A DNA stretch of 33,065 bases, from positions 1 to 33,065 of the forward strand of contig NZ_PDZG01000051.1 of NCBI RefSeq assembly GCF_002735645.1, written 5' to 3'. Under the pieces are notes generated by a model. That model did not search any database. It had not been told where the DNA came from and saw only the letters and a list, made by a program, of their open reading frames with translations. The stretch comes from Iodobacter sp. BJB302. Its GTDB lineage: Bacteria > Pseudomonadota > Gammaproteobacteria > Burkholderiales > Chitinibacteraceae. The translations under genes and the position numbers were made by a program. Positions 14,723-23,179 of this stretch are shown here, one piece after another (the stretch's first letter is position 1; the number at the start of each line of letters is the position of its first letter).

Positions 14723-17700
14723 TCAGAACCATCCTCCAACAGTACCGAGACGAGTCCGCCTTCAACCGTGACCTTGGCGACCGCTTTGAGCGCCTGATCC
14801 GGGCCTACCTCAAGCTCGATCCCCAGTACGTCGCCCTCTTCTCCGACGTTTGGATGTGGAAGGATTGGCCCGAGCGCGAGGCCTATGGCTACAAGGCACC
14901 GGACACCGGCATCGACTTGGTGGCCAAGCTCCGTGAGGACGAGGGCTTTTGTGCCATCCAGTGCAAGTTCTACGACACACCGATTCCGCTGGGCGACCTT
15001 GGCAACTTCTTCACGCTGTCAGGCAAGGGCGGCTTCACGCAGCGCCTGATCGTCGCCACGGCCAATCTGAGCAAGCACGCGGCCGACGCGCTGGAAAACC
15101 AGACCATCCCGGTCGAGATGATGACCTTGGAGGACTTGGACGCATCCCCCATCGACTGGTCGCAGTTCTCGATTGAGAAGCCTGACCAGCTCCGCAAGCT
15201 GCCAAAGAAAGACCCCCGCGAACACCAGAGCGAAGCCTTGGTGGACGTGCTCAAAGGCTTCAAGACCAGCGACCGCGGCAAGCTCATCATGGCTTGCGGA
15301 ACCGGCAAGACCTACACGTCGCTGATCGTGGCGCAGGAGATGGTCAAGCCGGGCCAGACCATCCTCTTCCTCGTGCCATCCATCGCCCTGCTGTCGCAGA
15401 CGCTGCGCGCGTGGACGGCTGACGCCAGCGTGCCGCTGCGCTGCTTCGCAGTGTGCTCGGACAGCAAGGCCAGCCGCAACGAAGAGGACATGCGCATCTA
15501 TGAGCTGGCCTACCCGGCCACGACGAACGCGGCCAAGCTCGCCAAGTCCATGACCGAGACGCAGGACAGCACGGCCGTGACCGTGGTGTTCTCGACCTAT
15601 CAGTCCATCGAGGTGGTGCATCAGGCCCAGCAGAAAACCGGCATCGAGTTCGACCTGGTGGTGTGCGATGAGGCCCACCGGACAGCGGGCTACACCGCGC
15701 CCGGTGACGATCCTTCGGCTTTCGTGCGCGTGCATGACAACGCCTTCATCAAGGGCAAAAAGCGGCTTTACATGACCGCCACCCCGCGCATCTACGCTGA
15801 GGCCAGCAAGACCAAGGCCGAAGAGTCGAATGTGCAGGTGTACTCGATGGACGATGTGTCCACCTTCGGCCCCGTTTTCCACCGCCTGCGCTTCGACGAG
15901 GCAGTGCGGCGCGACCTCCTGTCCGACTACAAGGTGCTGGTGATCGCCGTCGATGAGCTGCACGTCAGTCAGGTACTGAACCAGCGGATCGCCGACAGCG
16001 GCGACGAACTCAAGCTGGATGACGCGGTGAAGGTGGTCGGCTGCTGGAACGGTCTGGGCAAGCACGTCGCGGCCGAGGACGGCATGGACATCAGCGGCGA
16101 CCCGCAGCCCATGCGCACAGCCATTGCGTTTGCGCAGTCAATCAAGCACTCCAAGCTGCTGACTGCCGAATTCGAGAAGGTATCCAACGACCTCGGCGAC
16201 CAGATCGACTACCTGCCTGCGCTGGAAGCCAAGCACGTTGACGGCACCATGAACGTCGTCGAGCGCAATCAGCGGTTGTCATGGCTCAAGGGCAACATCG
16301 GCAAGGAAGAGCCGGTGTGCCGCATCCTGACCAACGCCCGATGCTTGTCTGAGGGTGTGGACGTGCCCGCGCTCGATGCCGCCATCTTCCTGAATCCCCG
16401 CGACTCGGTGGTGGACGTGGTGCAGTCGGTCGGCCGCGTGATGCGCAAAGACCCCGCAGGCCGGAAGAAGTACGGCTATGTGATCCTGCCAATCGGTATC
16501 CGCAAGGACACGTCGCCCGAGGCTGCGCTGGACGACAACAAGAAGTACCGCGTGGTGTGGCAGGTGCTCAACGCCCTGCGCGCCCACGATGACCGCCTTG
16601 ATAAGCAGTTCGCCACCATCGACCTGATGGGCAAGAGCAACGGAGTGGTGAACGTCATCGGCGTCGGTGCTGGCAATGAAAAGACAGATCGCTTGCCCGA
16701 GCAGCTTGGGTTCTCGTTCGACCCGGTGGAGCTGGGCAAGTGGCAAGACGCCATGTTCGCCAAGATCGTCAACAAGTGCGGCAACCGTCGCTACTGGGAG
16801 GACTGGGCCAAGGACATCGCCGAGATCGCCGACCGCCACCAGATGCGCATTCGCGCTCTGCTGGAAAAGCCGCACAGCAAGGGCAAGAAAGCCTTTGACG
16901 AGTTCCTCAAGGGTGTTCGCAAGAACCTGAACCCGAGCGTCAGCCAGAACGACGCCGTGGAGATGCTGGCACAGCACATCATCACCAAGCCGGTGTTTGA
17001 TGCGCTGTTCGAGGGCTACGCCTTCACCAGCAAGAACCCGGTTTCCCAATCCATGCAGAAGATCATGGACATCCTTGAGGCGCAGGCCTTGGACAAGGAG
17101 CACGAGACGCTGCAAGGGTTCTATGCCAGTGTGCGTGAGCGTGCTTCGGGCATCACCGACCCCAAGGGGCGGCAGAAGATCATCGTCGAGCTGTACGACA
17201 AGTTCTTCAAAACGGCTTTCCCGCGCATGGTCGAGCGGCTGGGCATCGTGTACACGCCGGTCGAGATCGTTGACTTCATCTTGCACAGCGCAGACGCTGC
17301 TCTGCAAGAGCACTTTGGCACCCGCCTCGCCGACAAGAACGTCCACATCCTTGATCCGTTCACCGGCACCGGCACCTTCCCCGTGCGGCTGATCGAAACA
17401 GGCTTGATCCCGGCCGACAAGCTGCCGTACAAGTACCGCCACGAGCTGCACGCCAACGAGATCGTGCTGCTGGCCTACTACATCGCAGCCATCAACATCG
17501 AAGAGTCATTCCACCGCGTCACGGGGCAGGACTACGAGCCGTTCCCCGGCATCGTGCTGACCGACACCTTCCAGATGAGCGAGCCACAGAATGGCGACAT
17601 CGACGAGGGCCTGCCGGAGAACCACGAACGGGCCGACCGCCAGAAGGCGCGCGACATCCGGGTCATCGTGGGCAACCCGCCCTACTCTGTCGGTCAGGAC

Positions 17701-19467
17701 AGCGGCAACGACAACAACCAGAATCTGAACTATCCACGGCTTGATGGGCGTATCGCGGCCACCTATGCGGCGTACTCCACCGCCACGCTGGTGCGCAGCC
17801 TCTACGACTCCTACATCCGTGCCTTCCGCTGGGCTTCGGATCGCATCAAGGATGAGGGCATCGTTTGCTTCGTCACGAACGGCGGCTGGGTTGATGGCAA
17901 CACGATGGACGGCTTCCGCAAGACGCTCCAAGATGAGTTCTCGGACATCTACGTGTTCAATCTGCGAGGCAACCAGCGCACCAGCGGGGAAATCTCGCGC
18001 AAAGAAGGTGGCAAGGTGTTTGGCTCAGGTTCGCGCAGCTCAGTCGCGATCACCTTGTTGGTCAAGCGAAAGGGCCACGTCGGCAATGCAAACGTGCGTT
18101 ACCACGACATTGGCGAGTACCTGACGCGCGAGCAGAAGCTGGAAATTGTGACGGGCTTCGCCAGCTACAAGGCAGTGCCTTGGGTGGCCTTGCAACCCAA
18201 CGAGCACCACGACTGGATCAACCAGCGCAGCGGCAACTTCAACGAGTTCGTTCCGTTCAATGACGAAGCCGGGGCCATCTTCGCCACAAGAACGCCGGGC
18301 GTCTCAACCGGGCGTGATCCGTGGGTCTACAACTACAGCCAAGGGGCGCTGATCGCCTCTGTGCGGAAGATGGTCGCCTCCTACACGAACATCTTGAGCA
18401 CCCTTGTGTCGAATGGCTCGCTCGCGACGGCTAAGACAGAGAAGGATGTGGCGGGCTTGGTGGACAAGAATCCGAAGCTCATCAAATGGACGAGAGGGTT
18501 GCGGCAATCCATTCTGAGGCAGCGGGCCGCAGAGTTCGTGCCCGAGAACCTCTGTCTGGCGAGCTACCGACCATTCTCCAAATCGTGGGTGTACTTGGAC
18601 ACGATGTGGTCTGAGTACCGGCCCACCAAGCTGTATCCAACACCTGCCCATGAAAATCTGGTCATCCAGTTGCCGGGGCCGGGTGAGGATCGACCATTCT
18701 CCGCGCTGGTGACGCGGCTCATCCCCAACATCCACCTGCTGCACGGCGGGCAGTGCTTCTCCATGTATTGGTACGAGAAGCAAGGGGCTAACGGTCAGGT
18801 CAAAGGGCTGTTTGACGCCGCCACGGTTGTTGATGGCTACATCCGCCACGACGGCATCACTGACGTGGCGCTCGCAAACTTCCGCAAGCACTACGGTGAC
18901 GCATCCATCACCAAGGAAGCGATCTTCTTCTATTGCTATGGCGTTCTCCACTCGCCCGAATACCGCGAGCTGTACGCATCGGATCTCAAGAAGGTGCTGC
19001 CACGGGTTCCCTACGCGCCTGACTTCCGTGCCTTCGAGAAGGCCGGGCGCACCCTTGCGGCGCTGCACCTTGACTATGAGACGGTGGAGCCATGGCCTGT
19101 CACAGAAGATGCAAAGCCCAAGGGCGACCTCAACGACTTGGCCTACTACCGCGTCGAAAAAATGCGCTTCGCGTCAAAGGGTGGCCGCGAGAAAGACCGC
19201 AGCGTCATCGTGTTCAACAGCCGCATCACGATCAAGGGCATCCCGGAGCAAGCCTACGACTACATGGTGAACGGGAAAAGCGCCATCGAGTGGGTGATGG
19301 ATCGGTATGAGGCCGCCACCGACAAGGAAAGCGGCATCAAGGACGATCCAAACGAGTGGTGCCGGGAGAGCAACGACCCTGCCTACATCCTGAACCTGCT
19401 CAAGCGCGTCATCCGCGTGAGCATGGAGACGGTCGAGATCGTCGGAGGCCTGCCGTCGCTCCAATGA
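14719..19467 (+). CDS. Type ISP restriction-modification enzyme (single polypeptide), 1582 aa
   Basis: One chain cuts, translocates on and methylates DNA, as in LlaGI and LlaBIII, whose length it matches. Domain order: Mrr-like PD-(D/E)XK nuclease (Asp66, then Gln81-x-Lys83); superfamily 2 translocase with Walker A in ACGTGKT (about 192-198), DEAH at 317-320 and a QSVGRVMRK motif VI-like block; helical coupler; N6-adenine methyltransferase with motif I DPFTGTGTF (879-887) and motif IV NPPYS (986-990); C-terminal target-recognition region. All catalytic residues are present, so it looks active. The enzyme would protect the host against unmethylated phage and plasmids. Its start overlaps the recombinase stop. 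Confidence 0.92.
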   Translation: MIRTILQQYRDESAFNRDLGDRFERLIRAYLKLDPQYVALFSDVWMWKDWPEREAYGYKAPDTGIDLVAKLREDEGFCAIQCKFYDTPIPLGDLGNFFTLSGKGGFTQRLIVATANLSKHAADALENQTIPVEMMTLEDLDASPIDWSQFSIEKPDQLRKLPKKDPREHQSEALVDVLKGFKTSDRGKLIMACGTGKTYTSLIVAQEMVKPGQTILFLVPSIALLSQTLRAWTADASVPLRCFAVCSDSKASRNEEDMRIYELAYPATTNAAKLAKSMTETQDSTAVTVVFSTYQSIEVVHQAQQKTGIEFDLVVCDEAHRTAGYTAPGDDPSAFVRVHDNAFIKGKKRLYMTATPRIYAEASKTKAEESNVQVYSMDDVSTFGPVFHRLRFDEAVRRDLLSDYKVLVIAVDELHVSQVLNQRIADSGDELKLDDAVKVVGCWNGLGKHVAAEDGMDISGDPQPMRTAIAFAQSIKHSKLLTAEFEKVSNDLGDQIDYLPALEAKHVDGTMNVVERNQRLSWLKGNIGKEEPVCRILTNARCLSEGVDVPALDAAIFLNPRDSVVDVVQSVGRVMRKDPAGRKKYGYVILPIGIRKDTSPEAALDDNKKYRVVWQVLNALRAHDDRLDKQFATIDLMGKSNGVVNVIGVGAGNEKTDRLPEQLGFSFDPVELGKWQDAMFAKIVNKCGNRRYWEDWAKDIAEIADRHQMRIRALLEKPHSKGKKAFDEFLKGVRKNLNPSVSQNDAVEMLAQHIITKPVFDALFEGYAFTSKNPVSQSMQKIMDILEAQALDKEHETLQGFYASVRERASGITDPKGRQKIIVELYDKFFKTAFPRMVERLGIVYTPVEIVDFILHSADAALQEHFGTRLADKNVHILDPFTGTGTFPVRLIETGLIPADKLPYKYRHELHANEIVLLAYYIAAINIEESFHRVTGQDYEPFPGIVLTDTFQMSEPQNGDIDEGLPENHERADRQKARDIRVIVGNPPYSVGQDSGNDNNQNLNYPRLDGRIAATYAAYSTATLVRSLYDSYIRAFRWASDRIKDEGIVCFVTNGGWVDGNTMDGFRKTLQDEFSDIYVFNLRGNQRTSGEISRKEGGKVFGSGSRSSVAITLLVKRKGHVGNANVRYHDIGEYLTREQKLEIVTGFASYKAVPWVALQPNEHHDWINQRSGNFNEFVPFNDEAGAIFATRTPGVSTGRDPWVYNYSQGALIASVRKMVASYTNILSTLVSNGSLATAKTEKDVAGLVDKNPKLIKWTRGLRQSILRQRAAEFVPENLCLASYRPFSKSWVYLDTMWSEYRPTKLYPTPAHENLVIQLPGPGEDRPFSALVTRLIPNIHLLHGGQCFSMYWYEKQGANGQVKGLFDAATVVDGYIRHDGITDVALANFRKHYGDASITKEAIFFYCYGVLHSPEYRELYASDLKKVLPRVPYAPDFRAFEKAGRTLAALHLDYETVEPWPVTEDAKPKGDLNDLAYYRVEKMRFASKGGREKDRSVIVFNSRITIKGIPEQAYDYMVNGKSAIEWVMDRYEAATDKESGIKDDPNEWCRESNDPAYILNLLKRVIRVSMETVEIVGGLPSLQ

Positions 19468-19489
19468 CGGCAGAAGGGAGAGAAGAACA

Positions 19490-20305
19490 ATGTCCGACCT
19501 GACCGCGTTCGAGGGGCGCAAGCTGGAAAAGCTGCTTGGCATGGGCAGCGGCTACGTGCTGAACTTTTCCGACCGCACCTACAGCGAATTCTTCATCGAC
19601 TACCGCATCGACATCGACGCGGCCCAGTACCGCACGGGCGGCGACTCCAAGGCCAAGCGGATGCGCACCTTCTGGGCCGTCGCGCCCAACAATACAGTCG
19701 GCCGCGTGCTGGAAGGTCTGATCGCCTACGGCATCGACGAGCGCTGTCTGGGTGACAGCAGTCACGAGCTGATCGACGCTTGCCGCGTGATCGCGCAGCG
19801 CTTGCTCGCCGACCAGCCGGTGGCCGAGCTGGACTCGCTGACGGCCAACTCCGATGACCGCGACTTCGAGGTGGTGGCAGAGCACGTCCGCGAGGCCATC
19901 GAGAAGAACCAGCCCGAGGGCGCGCTGGATCGCCTGCACACCTTCGTCATCAAGTTCATCCGCATCGCCTGCGAGCCACACGGCATCGAGGTGAACCGGG
20001 ACAAGGCCCTGCACAGCATCTTCGGCGAGTACGTCAAGGCGTTGCGTGAAGGTGGCCACCTTGAATCGCAGATGGCCGAGCGCATCCTGAAATCCAGTAT
20101 TTCGGTGCTGGAATCGTTCAACGACGTGCGCAACAACAAGAGCCTCGCGCACGACAACCCCATCCTGAACTACGAGGAAAGCCTGCTGATCTTCAACCAT
20201 GTCGCGGCGTCGATCCGCTTCATCAAGGCGCTTGAGTTGAAGATCAAGCAGAAGGCCGAAGCAGCGAAGAAAGCGAGCTGGGAAGATGACGAAGTGCCCT
20301 TCTGA
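19490..20305 (+). CDS. Abortive-infection-like protein (Abi C-terminal domain), 271 aa
   Basis: The C-terminal 130 residues, with SVLESFNDVRNNKSLAHDN, look like the Abi_C domain found in abortive-infection proteins; the RN...H pair is the conserved part. The N-terminal half (FEGRKLEKLLGMGSGYVLNF, YSEFF) matches a domain often found on the same proteins and thought to be regulatory. AAGGGAGAG lies 9 bases before the ATG, 22 bp after the restriction-modification gene, making a defence pair. No membrane span or signal peptide. The mechanism (possible RNase or sensor) is inference. Confidence 0.75.
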   Translation: MSDLTAFEGRKLEKLLGMGSGYVLNFSDRTYSEFFIDYRIDIDAAQYRTGGDSKAKRMRTFWAVAPNNTVGRVLEGLIAYGIDERCLGDSSHELIDACRVIAQRLLADQPVAELDSLTANSDDRDFEVVAEHVREAIEKNQPEGALDRLHTFVIKFIRIACEPHGIEVNRDKALHSIFGEYVKALREGGHLESQMAERILKSSISVLESFNDVRNNKSLAHDNPILNYEESLLIFNHVAASIRFIKALELKIKQKAEAAKKASWEDDEVPF

Positions 20306-20699
20306 CCGGCTGCTGGCCAGCGCGGTACTGGCGTGCCTGCTGGCAGGCCCCGCGATGGCCGCCGATGACCCGGCCAAGCCGCCGATGGTCGGCCCCAGCT
20401 TCTGGAAAATCAGCCAGCTCTACGAGCTGTGCACGAGCCAACACCAGACGGATCGTGCCCACTGCGAGGGCTTCATCACGGGCGTGGCCAGCACCTTGCA
20501 GAACGAGCAGATCAGCCGTGTGCGCGTGTGCATCCCGAAGGGCACAAGCAGCAACGACGTGGTGCAGAAGGTGGTGTGGTACTTGAGGGAGAAGGCCGAC
20601 GCCGACGACATGAAGATGGCGGCCGTGAGCCTTATAGGCCCGCTGCTGCCCGTGCTCTACAACTGCACGCCGGGCCAGCAGCCCAAGTTTTCGCCCTGA
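20286..20699 (+). CDS. Exported Rap1a/Tai-like protein, 137 aa
   Basis: A signal peptide (MTKCPSDRLLASAVLACLLAG to AMA-A, about 26 residues, written here in parts: core LLASAVLACLLAG) is followed by a domain with LYELC, HCEGFITGV, VRVCIP and YNCTP, the cysteine pattern of the Rap1a/Tai immunity fold. True members neutralise Serratia Ssp toxins in the periplasm; many plasmid copies have no known target. Its start lies 20 bp inside the Abi-like gene. It may protect the envelope or be a passenger. Confidence 0.75.
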   Translation: MTKCPSDRLLASAVLACLLAGPAMAADDPAKPPMVGPSFWKISQLYELCTSQHQTDRAHCEGFITGVASTLQNEQISRVRVCIPKGTSSNDVVQKVVWYLREKADADDMKMAAVSLIGPLLPVLYNCTPGQQPKFSP

Positions 20700-20758
20700 T
20701 AATTCGGGCTGACTGCCTTGTAGCGGCGTTTTCCTCCCTGACAGCCCGCAGTCTTTCA

Positions 20759-20786
20759 CCGCCTCGCCATGCGAGGCGGCTTTCTT
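20759..20786 (+). terminator. Rho-independent terminator of the defence operon
   Basis: Perfect 9-bp GC-rich arms CCGCCTCGC and GCGAGGCGG with a 3-base loop are followed by CTTTCTT. It ends the rightward recombinase-to-Rap1a transcript just before the convergent gene's stop. Confidence 0.8.
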
Positions 20787-20791
20787 GGTGC

Positions 20792-21211
20792 CTACGCTCC
20801 GTGACCGATGCGCTCCCACGCTTCCTTGAACGTCTCGTGCTCGTAGTCGGTCGGCTGTAGCCAGTAGGACACCCTGCCCTCTTTCTCCCCACGGTGTGCG
20901 CGCTCCGTCACCTCGGACGGCAGCATGATGTAGGCCGAGGGCGCGGTGGCCACCTTGTTCACGATGATCCAGAAGTCGCCCATCACCTTGTCGAGCGACG
21001 TGCCCAGCGGCACCGGGTTGCGCTTGCTCAGGGCCTTCACCTGCACACCCACGAACCGGGAGGCATCCCGGCTGTAGGCAATGATATCTACCCCTCGCGC
21101 GTTGCGCGCCGTGGGCATGACGTTCCAGCCCATCAGCGATAGCCGGTAGCAGCAGTAGTACAGACCGACGTTGCCGGTCAGTTGAGGGTCGAGGGTTGGA
21201 TGCAGGCTCAC
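20792..21211 (-). CDS. PD-(D/E)XK-fold nuclease-like protein coupled to a toxin-antitoxin pair, 139 aa
   Basis: The GTG at 21211 overlaps the toxin stop (GTGA) and begins MSLHPTLDPQLTGNVGLYYC; longer in-frame starts lie inside the toxin gene. Residues GVDIIAY (Asp42) and GVQVKAL (Gln57-x-Lys59) fit the PD-(D/E)XK core, preceded by a helix whose acidic residue is not obvious. The C-terminal part carries SYWLQP and WERIG blocks seen in a widespread uncharacterised family. Role unknown: a third gene of the TA operon, a nuclease or a DNA-binding relic. Confidence 0.7.
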   Translation of the reverse strand: MSLHPTLDPQLTGNVGLYYCCYRLSLMGWNVMPTARNARGVDIIAYSRDASRFVGVQVKALSKRNPVPLGTSLDKVMGDFWIIVNKVATAPSAYIMLPSEVTERAHRGEKEGRVSYWLQPTDYEHETFKEAWERIGHGA

Positions 21212-21537
21212 GAGAACAGCTCGGAATGCGTCCCGCTGCGCACGAAAACGACCAAGCCGCTCTTGCCTGAATCGTCGAGCCGGTAGATCAGCAGGAAGTC
21301 GCCGCCGATGTGGCACTCGCGATGGCCCGCCCAGTCACCCGTCAGTGGATGGTCGAGCCATTCAGGCGGAAGCGGCCCATCGTTGGCGATGAGCAGCAGC
21401 ATGGCCTCTTTCAGCCGGGTCATGTCGTACCGGCCGGAGTGGGACAGGCGCACCCAGTCCTTCTGGAACTCTTTGGTGTAGTCCGATGCGCGAGGCAGGT
21501 TTGCCCGCTTACTTGCCGCTGGCTTCTTCGAGGTCAT
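21208..21537 (-). CDS. yafQ: YafQ/RelE-family mRNA interferase toxin, 109 aa
   Basis: The region from about residue 65 on, LTGDWAGHRECHIGGDFLLI, YRLDD and VRSGTHSELFS, is typical of YafQ, a ribosome-dependent endoribonuclease of the RelE fold; the GxxGDFLLIY strand and the C-terminal GTHxxLF are diagnostic. An unusual basic N-terminal extension (MTSKKPAASKRANLPRA) precedes the domain. The start lies 29 bp inside the antitoxin gene, so translation is coupled. It pairs with the DinJ-like antitoxin and helps keep the plasmid in the population. Confidence 0.9.
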   Translation of the reverse strand: MTSKKPAASKRANLPRASDYTKEFQKDWVRLSHSGRYDMTRLKEAMLLLIANDGPLPPEWLDHPLTGDWAGHRECHIGGDFLLIYRLDDSGKSGLVVFVRSGTHSELFS

Positions 21538-21790
21538 TCAAGAGCGAGTCAGCGGTTGCGAAGCGAGCGCGACGGCTCTTGATGATCTCGTTGGCCTCAG
21601 CGATGGCGACGCGGCTGGTGGCGTTCGGTGCCTTGAGCGCGAACGGCAGTTCCTTGTCGGCGACGACACGGGTCAGGAACACGCGGATCGCATCGGAGAC
21701 GGTCAGGCCCATCGAGGCCAGCGTTTCCGCAGCCTGTGCCTTGACGTTCTCGTCCACGCGGACGTGAACCATAGTGGTGGTAGCAGCCAT
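21509..21790 (-). CDS. dinJ: DinJ/RelB-family antitoxin, 93 aa
   Basis: The N-terminal ribbon-helix-helix (MVHVRVDENVKAQAAETLAS, then MGLTVSDAIRVFLTRVV) binds DNA; the C-terminal helices would wrap the toxin. ATG 21790 has AGGAGG 5 bases upstream. Directly upstream is a strong promoter with a dyad over the -10 box, expected to be bound by the antitoxin-toxin complex. Confidence 0.92.
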   Translation of the reverse strand: MAATTTMVHVRVDENVKAQAAETLASMGLTVSDAIRVFLTRVVADKELPFALKAPNATSRVAIAEANEIIKSRRARFATADSLLNDLEEASGK

Positions 21791-21816
21791 GACGGCCTCC
21801 TATTGCGACTGATTGA

Positions 21817-21850
21817 GATACATTGTATCGCGCGCCGCGCACAATCGCAA
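21817..21850 (-). promoter_or_regulatory. Promoter and operator of the dinJ-yafQ operon
   Basis: On the minus strand TTGCGA (21850-21845) and TACAAT (21827-21822) are 17 bp apart. The -10 box is enclosed by the dyad GATACA-A-TGTATC (21817-21829), the usual place for autoregulation by a ribbon-helix-helix antitoxin. Confidence 0.75.
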
Positions 21851-21883
21851 GACGACGCCTCCCCCCACCGGTTTCCTCATTCA

Positions 21884-21919
21884 TAGGTATGTATATAGGT
21901 AGGTATATACATACCTATA
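21884..21919. repeat. Tetrad array B, (TANN) x9
   Basis: Nine TA-initiated 4-bp units in a row, 36 bp. Outer 15-bp perfect inverted arms (21883-21897 and 21904-21918) enclose GGTAGG. The array contains the TAG stop of the exonuclease gene and separates the toxin-antitoxin promoter from the nine-gene operon. Confidence 0.88.
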
Positions 21920-22445
21920 ACGACCACGGCAACAGCTTGGCTATGTTGCGCGAGTCGTCGAGACCTCGGTGGTGCGCGCCATCGAGCGGCAGGCCCACCA
22001 TCTGCAACGCACGGGCCATGCCCACCTCTTTGATCTTCCGGGCTTTGGCAAAGCGGCGCTTGAGGTTCACATGCGCGAACGCTGCGAGCGGGCTTTCGAT
22101 GCCGTGTCGCTCGCAGTCACGCGCAAGCTGCTTGGCGTCGAATTGGCCCCAGCTCCCCCACGTTGCGCCCTCGGCTTGATGCAGTTGGGCGAAGCTGGCC
22201 AGCCGTGCCGCGACCGCTGGGAAAAACTCAGCACCGTCCACGTCGGCCTGCTGGATGTTGGTGAGCTGCCGACAAAACGGCGTGAGTTGAGGGCGTACCA
22301 CGGGGCGCACCAGCGCCTGAAACGTGTCGAGGACGATGCCCTCAACCGTCGCCCAAACCGCGCCAATTTCGATGACCTCCATGTCGGTTGCCGGGAGGCC
22401 ATCGGCATCGTCGCAGGTGGCCTCAAGGTCGATGACCAGCATCAT
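21915..22445 (-). CDS. DEDDh 3'-5' exonuclease, ERI1/KapD-like, 176 aa
   Basis: Exo I motif DLEATC (Asp6, Glu8), a central Asp in WGSWGQFDAKQL and the C-terminal HRGLDDSRN block (159-167) define a DEDDh exonuclease. The LEATC and GLDDxxN forms are those of the ERI1/KapD branch, which trims RNA (or ssDNA) 3' ends. ATG 22445 overlaps the upstream HAD gene stop; longer starts would lie inside that gene. It is the last gene of the nine-gene operon. Pairing with HAD proteins suggests nucleic-acid end processing, which is inference. Confidence 0.88.
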   Translation of the reverse strand: MMLVIDLEATCDDADGLPATDMEVIEIGAVWATVEGIVLDTFQALVRPVVRPQLTPFCRQLTNIQQADVDGAEFFPAVAARLASFAQLHQAEGATWGSWGQFDAKQLARDCERHGIESPLAAFAHVNLKRRFAKARKIKEVGMARALQMVGLPLDGAHHRGLDDSRNIAKLLPWSL

Positions 22446-23179
22446 GGGATGCGTCTCCGAGCGATGGCCGGTGGCATCTCGCGGACTTCCACGTCGGAGA
22501 CAGGCGGCCACCAGTGGCCAGCCTTCATAGCGGCAATCTGGTCGGGTGGTAGCTCGATGGCACCGAGGTAGGAAGACTGCCACCACTCGACCCACTGCAC
22601 CAGATCAGCACAGGACGCGCTCCGCTCGACCTGCGGAATGGCCAGCACGCCAGCCATCGCGTCGGCTACGGCCCACGCGCTGGCCATGTTGCCAACGGCA
22701 GCCGCTAGGCGAACGCGCGCCGAAGGCGCGGACAGGCCAAGATTGCTGTCGGTGGCCACCAGCTTGTCGCGGTCGGTGTCGGCCCACCCCTCTGGGTTGT
22801 CATCGACGGCTACCCATTGCGTCAGGCCCGCTCGATCCACGTAGCGGCGGATTTGCTGATAGCGGGTCGCTGTGTCCCACCATGTTTCACGGCCAAGTGG
22901 GCGCTGCTCGTCGTCGGTAGCCATACCAGAGTGCCACGTCGCGCCAATGACCCTCGTCCGTAGCTCGGCGGGCAGATAGTCGCGGGCACGGGCAAAACGC
23001 AGCTCGCGCGCCCAGCTCGTGCTCAGAACGATCTGGACGTGTGGACGCTCTTTCAGCAGCTCGGCCAGCGCGTCCGCCCACATGAACAACTCACCATCGG
23101 CGCGCAGCACCGGCCGCCCGCGCTCCAAGTACACCGCGTCAGCGTGTAGCACGCCGTCGTAGTCCAAGAACAAGATCAT
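22442..23179 (-). CDS. HAD-domain protein with C-terminal extension, 245 aa
   Basis: MILFLDYDGVLH gives the DxD nucleophile pair (Asp6, Asp8); IVLSTSW is motif II, and VAVDDNPEGW supplies the acidic motif IV. This is the compact HAD form associated with 'Swiss Army Knife' RNA repair proteins. After about residue 160 there is an Ala-rich helical part and a Trp-rich C-terminus (WVEWWQSSYLGA, GHWWPP) not found in the neighbouring HAD gene. It overlaps both neighbours by 4 bp. Likely an active phosphatase or phosphotransferase; the substrate is unknown, with a nucleic-acid end phosphate possible. Confidence 0.82.
   Translation of the reverse strand: MILFLDYDGVLHADAVYLERGRPVLRADGELFMWADALAELLKERPHVQIVLSTSWARELRFARARDYLPAELRTRVIGATWHSGMATDDEQRPLGRETWWDTATRYQQIRRYVDRAGLTQWVAVDDNPEGWADTDRDKLVATDSNLGLSAPSARVRLAAAVGNMASAWAVADAMAGVLAIPQVERSASCADLVQWVEWWQSSYLGAIELPPDQIAAMKAGHWWPPVSDVEVREMPPAIARRRIP

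Noticed and set aside
16279-17451. 390-codon minus-strand frame inside the Type ISP gene (also 15019-16065)
   Set aside because: Val/Leu/His-rich shadows of a gene with all its helicase and methylase motifs in the other frame.
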